Positions 59,831 through 64,000 of a DNA stretch of 64,000 bases are shown here, piece by piece. The DNA comes from Piper betle (Eukaryota > Streptophyta > Magnoliopsida > Piperales > Piperaceae), in assembly GCA_033002965.1 (NCBI GenBank), contig JAURVB010013159.1:1-64000 (forward strand), written 5' to 3'. The position numbers and the translations under genes are program-made. Numbering within the stretch: position 1 is the first letter of the stretch; each line of letters begins with the position of its first letter. The notes below the pieces were generated by a model that had not been told where the DNA came from, did not search any database, and saw only the letters and a list, made by a program, of their open reading frames with translations.

Positions 59831-59895
59831 GTAGATGGAACCCCTTTGCTTTCACCATACATTAGCAAAGCGCTTTTGCTCCTCAATAACCTCCC

Positions 59896-60460
59896 ATGGC
59901 CACTACCATCTCCCCTTCACTGGCTCTCATTGCCCTGTCACTCCTTGCATTGGCCGTTGCCGTCTGGGCCGCCCCCGGCGAGCCGAACCCCGTCTTCGGC
60001 GACCGGAAGGAGAAGCTGAGCCACCTACGCTTCTACTTCCATGACATAGTCAGCGGGCGCAACCCCACTGCCATTCAAGTGGCCAGGGCACCGACCACCA
60101 ACCTCTCCGCCACCGGCTTCGGCATGGTGATGATGATCGGACGACCCGCTGACGGAAGGGCCCGATCTGAAGTCGAAGCTGCTGGGAAGGGCGCAGGGGA
60201 TACATGCTTGCGCATCCCAGAATGATGTTGGCCTGCTTATGACCTTGAACTTCGTCTTTGTGACCGGAAAGCATAACGGTAGCACCCTCAGTGTATTGGG
60301 CAGGAACGCCGTCTTGTCGGGGGTCCGGGAGATGCCGGTGGTCGGCGGGAGTGGGCTTTTCCGGTGGGCACGGGGATATGCTCAGGCCAGGACTCACTGG
60401 CTTGATTTGAAGACCGGAGATGCAACTGTTGAGTACAATGTTTATGTCATGCACTATTAA
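59896..60460 (+). CDS. Dirigent protein, one-base insertion mid-gene
   Basis: Dirigent proteins are secreted, wall-located beta-barrels that guide stereoselective coupling of phenoxy radicals in lignan and lignin-type chemistry. The intronless gene starts [20 protein letters not shown], a clear signal peptide. It continues [20 protein letters not shown] and [17 protein letters not shown]. The frame then shifts: an extra G at 60139-60140 separates MMI from [20 protein letters not shown] in the next frame, and the remainder ([51 protein letters not shown]) reads cleanly to the TAA at 60458-60460. Without the extra base the protein would be about 187 residues, the usual family size. As written, translation stops after about 109 residues. 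The lesion is either recent or an assembly indel. Confidence 0.85.
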
Positions 60461-62910
60461 TCAATGTATGCCTTGGCTTAATGGGGTTCTCAATGCCTTA
60501 TTTAGCTCATGTTTATCTTGATGAGACTTTTGTTTTCGTTTTATGTTCGCCTTATTTTCAAACTACTTTTGTTCAATGATATGAGGTAATTAACATTCTG
60601 GAATTTGGTTTTAAGGGACTTGAAAACGCGCATTTAATTTGAAGCGGTTAAGCTTGTTTTGTAATTGTTTCAATTAGTTTTAAGTAAAGCAAATCTGGCG
60701 CTTTGTGATTTTTCTGAAAAGTATTTATAGAGTGATGTATAGGCCATCAGTAAACATAATTAAAAGACGTTTTTTTAAGAGTTAATAATTAAGATCTCGA
60801 TTTTGTCGATCTCGAATTTCGGGCCGACACAAGTTTATTCTCGATCTTAGTTTATAATTATTTCAATCCCAATACATATCAAAACTATAAGATTAACATA
60901 TAATTCTATCAATATACAAATCGTTCACAATAGGAAGGCGAATAATTAAGGATCTCTACCCGGCCACCTCTTTGCAACTCTTACCCGCTAGTCTAATATT
61001 TTTCTGTCGTAACCTCTTCTAGAAACATTAAGGGTCCACACAACAACACATGAACGGGATGAGAACGGATGGTGAAGGCGGCCTCCTACTACCAGTTATA
61101 ATAGTTAGTAGCCGCTTGTCGACGCTGCCCAATCATTGAGCCTTGTAGTCGTTTATACCGAAGCAACACAGCGATCCTTTATGGGTAATGAAGTTGAGAA
61201 CCTCCTCATTCCCAAGCTGCGCAAGAAAGCGTTCGTTGCAGGGAGGAAACATCTTATTCCAAGGCGTATCCGGCCAAAATACAGCAACCTATCGCCATGT
61301 CCAAAGCCGGGACTCATGATCATCTTATTGTTGAATAAATATTTTAAGTTTAACTAAATTATACAAATGATAAAATTATCATCAATAAAACCTTTCTTCG
61401 GATTGAATTATCAAGAAAATAAAATTTAATTACGGAAGCATACGTGAATCCATAATAGCAAAACGATTCTTCACTTCTTTAGGTTTTGATCTTCCAAATT
61501 CTGCACCTATTTTTAAAGCCAGAGTTCCTGGATGATGGGATATCAGAAAAGAAAAACTACGGTGCGAATTCGGGGACCATAACCGTATTTATTCGTATTA
61601 TTTATCATTATCTTTTATAATTTCCATTTGACCTATCATAAATTAGAGATTACGAAAATAGAATATACACATATTTATCCATACTCATCTTAAATATATG
61701 GTATATCCACATATTTATCTTAAATATTAATGGCCCATTAACCTTAACTTTAATAGATCAATTTAATTTAGGCCCAAACCTTATTAATAGCATATGATAC
61801 AATTATATACTTGTATATATATGTCCAAAATCCAACACTTATAGCTTCCATATGCTTGTGTTTCTATAATCACGGTGAATGTACTTTAGCATCCCTTGGC
61901 CACAGGCAATCCGATGTTCATGTCCTGAACTCTTGAAGCCCTACGAGGTGGGTAGCAGACATACTCAAACCGCTATAACTTGTCGATACCAAAGCTCCAA
62001 ATTGGAGTACGGGTTAATCTCACACCAGTTTTGATGGTAATTAGTGACTTGTATATAGGTTGATAAGAAAGTCGTATTCCTCGAACAAGTTTTTCGATTA
62101 CGAGAGGTTTGTGACACTTATTGTAAGTTTCTTTTTCTTTTACATATCCACCCAATTTGTCGACTATTGAGAAATCTAAAATGAAGTTTACTAATCTTAT
62201 AGCCATGGGTCCCAAAATATAGATTACCCATTCATGGAAAAGGGTATCGACGACTCTTTGTTTATGTTAATAGATGATCGAACCATAGTATGTATGCACT
62301 GAATATCTTATGAGGTATTCAGAAATAGTTGAAGTAGTTGAATAGGAGGATTACTATGACTATAGCCCTTAGTAGATTTACCAAAGTCTCTTTTTTGGGG
62401 CCCAATTTATCGGTGAGAATTAGAATCTTTTAAAATTTTACTATAATATATAGACCTAATATGTGGTAAGAAAAAATGATTCAGATGATAGCCAGCCCGA
62501 ATCTTAAAATTTTACTATAACATTTGGCCTAAATGTGGTGAATGAGAGATGATTCGGATGATAGATAGTGATAACGAGATGATTGGGATGATAACTAGAC
62601 TTCATTATAACATGGGGAGATAATTCAAATAGTATGATGGGGTGGGGAGAATTATGGCATTAATCTCACATCAGCTTTAGACGTAATTTGTGACTTATAT
62701 ATATATGTTAATGAGATAGACTTATTTTTTAAATAAACTTTTAGATTAAAAGAAATTTATGATACCTATTTCAAGTGCCCGGAAACCCAGTACCCAATCT
62801 CACAAACTGCTCTTTCCAAAACTGAGCGTTGTTAAGCCCAAAATGCTGCTCCATGTCCGCTCTTGGAAGAGAACACGTAGACGCATTCAAATAATTTCTC
62901 ACCCTTCACC
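60461..62910. other. Intergenic with LTR-like fragments
   Basis: Two diverged pieces at about 62010-62150 and 62655-62790 share TTAATCTCACA, GTGACTTATATA and a TTATTTTTTAAATAAACTTT-like stretch, phrases common at plant copia LTR ends. A degenerate ~75-base tandem pair (AAAATTTTACTATAA ... GATGATT) lies at 62430-62575. The frame at 61136-61357 shows no recognisable motif. Confidence 0.4.
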
Positions 62911-64000
62911 ATACATTTACTTTTGTTATCAAATTTCTGGGTTCATATATTTGTACATTGTCCATCACATATTTTTAAATGAAATTTAGGGAAAATCCTT
63001 AATGCATTTGGATTTTTTGTATGGCCCAATTTTAGTATAACTCAAGTGATTTTGTTATTAGGCAATAGTTTACAATCAAAGAAGCAGCAAGGCTTTCTAA
63101 CAACTTTGTACTGAACGGTCAAATTGTTGGATGTAGGATTATTCTTGAAACAGATGCTAATGTAATAGCTGGAAAAGTTGCGAGCAATGGGATAGATGGA
63201 GGAGCTCCGTTGACATGATTTCATCAATTACACTCATCATAAATGTGTCTTCTTTTACTATTATTTCATTTTATTTTGGAAATAAGGTTCCTCGTTATTT
63301 AACAAAGCCTTGTTTATCATTCTTATTTTTTGTAGACAATATCTCAAGCTCTGGCCACGGCACGAGAACATTTAGCAAGATCTCTTCTCAAATGAACATT
63401 AGATTCAAAAATGATTTTACTATTGGTTGTCTGTGTCTGACCAATATCTCTGGAACTTGCTTCATAGTGCGATGGGAATCAGGAGCGACCTTCGATTTTA
63501 TAGAGGTAGGAAATCCTATGAAGAAGCATTACTTGCAAAATTCGGTTCATTATTTGGAGTTTTCTTGTAAGTTTATGCATGACTGTGGTATAGTGTTTGC
63601 CCACCATTGTTGGTGTGAATGAGATAATGATCGTTATTATTTGAAATAGTATAACATATCTAGAACCGGATTGATCTTTAAAAAGCTACAGAATTGATAC
63701 CTTTGACAATTGAGATGCAAGCAGTAACCATTCGAAGTTAATACTCGGTTGTATTATCATAGTACATTGGACGAAGAAAACGAGTTCCTGACTTCATCTG
63801 TTCTTGCCGCTTGGTATAGAAGGAAGCTAATGGTAACGTATACTTGAAGAAATATCATCATTTTCGGTCCACTCATAATTGATGAGGTACAATTTTAAGA
63901 CGTAGAAGGTTGATGGGCAGCTACCATTGGCACTCAACATTTGCTTCCTTTAAACTCCGTAGTTCCAGGACCTAAAAGAGTACTTCTAAAGTCTAAAATC
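62911..64000 (+). pseudogene. Partial second copy of the zeta-COP 3' half
   Basis: This copy begins abruptly at CATTTACTTTTG, inside what is an intron of the gene at 56-58 kb, so exons 1-4 are absent. The exon 5 counterpart starts at 63137 ([20 protein letters not shown]) but loses 12 bases at its end, removing the last residues and the GT donor. The exon 6 counterpart (63336-63395) still reads [18 protein letters not shown]. Without a start and a donor it cannot be a functional gene. It continues to the window end. Confidence 0.85.

Noticed and set aside
1..64000. CRISPR arrays, bacterial-type operons, riboswitches, tRNA or rRNA genes
   Set aside because: None visible; the window is intron-containing plant nuclear DNA, and the tRNA-like phrases are retroelement primer-site sequences.

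Overview
The window is nuclear DNA from a flowering plant, most likely a monocot outside the grasses. The reasons are GT-AG introns in conserved plant genes, first exons that start very GC-rich and become AT-rich downstream (the PPR, MED26 and CAP-H genes), and chromovirus and hAT repeats. The lineage is an inference; no marker in the sequence names a species.

Layout. 1-4028 is a repeat built from LTR-like sequence with ~0.9 kb inverted arms. 4065-4797 is a first copy of a dispersed repeat. 5023-7508 (minus) is a MED26-type Mediator subunit gene. 8971-10513 is a non-autonomous hAT-like element carrying an LTR-derived segment. 13071-17059 (minus) is an intact 13-exon condensin CAP-H gene. 19194-22350 (minus) is a decayed O-fucosyltransferase-family gene. 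23732-25375 (plus) is an intact intronless PPR gene, followed by a tandem duplication and a relic of a second PPR gene. 26602-36182 (minus) is an F-box pseudogene split by a young Ty3/gypsy chromovirus (27473-35827) with near-identical LTRs, a 5-bp target duplication and one uninterrupted 1519-aa Gag-Pol frame. 36.2-43.5 kb is repeat-rich intergenic DNA with a G-rich minisatellite.

The right part holds five conserved genes in a row: an AP2/ERF factor (43558-45534), a COV-like membrane protein (46784-49840), the ZIP-type transporter IAR1 (50488-53868, minus), coatomer zeta (56055-58259) and a dirigent protein (59896-60460). Each has at least one reading-frame break as written. The COV-like gene has several independent lesions and is clearly a pseudogene. 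The other four have one apparent small indel each and could be young pseudogenes or assembly indels. A partial second copy of the 3' half of the zeta-COP gene lies at 62.9 kb to the window end.

The genes are unrelated housekeeping or regulatory loci without operon-like logic. The main stories are transposon nesting and the contrast between intact genes on the left and broken genes on the right. Exon coordinates were derived by eye from splice consensus, reading phase and family knowledge; no alignment was run.
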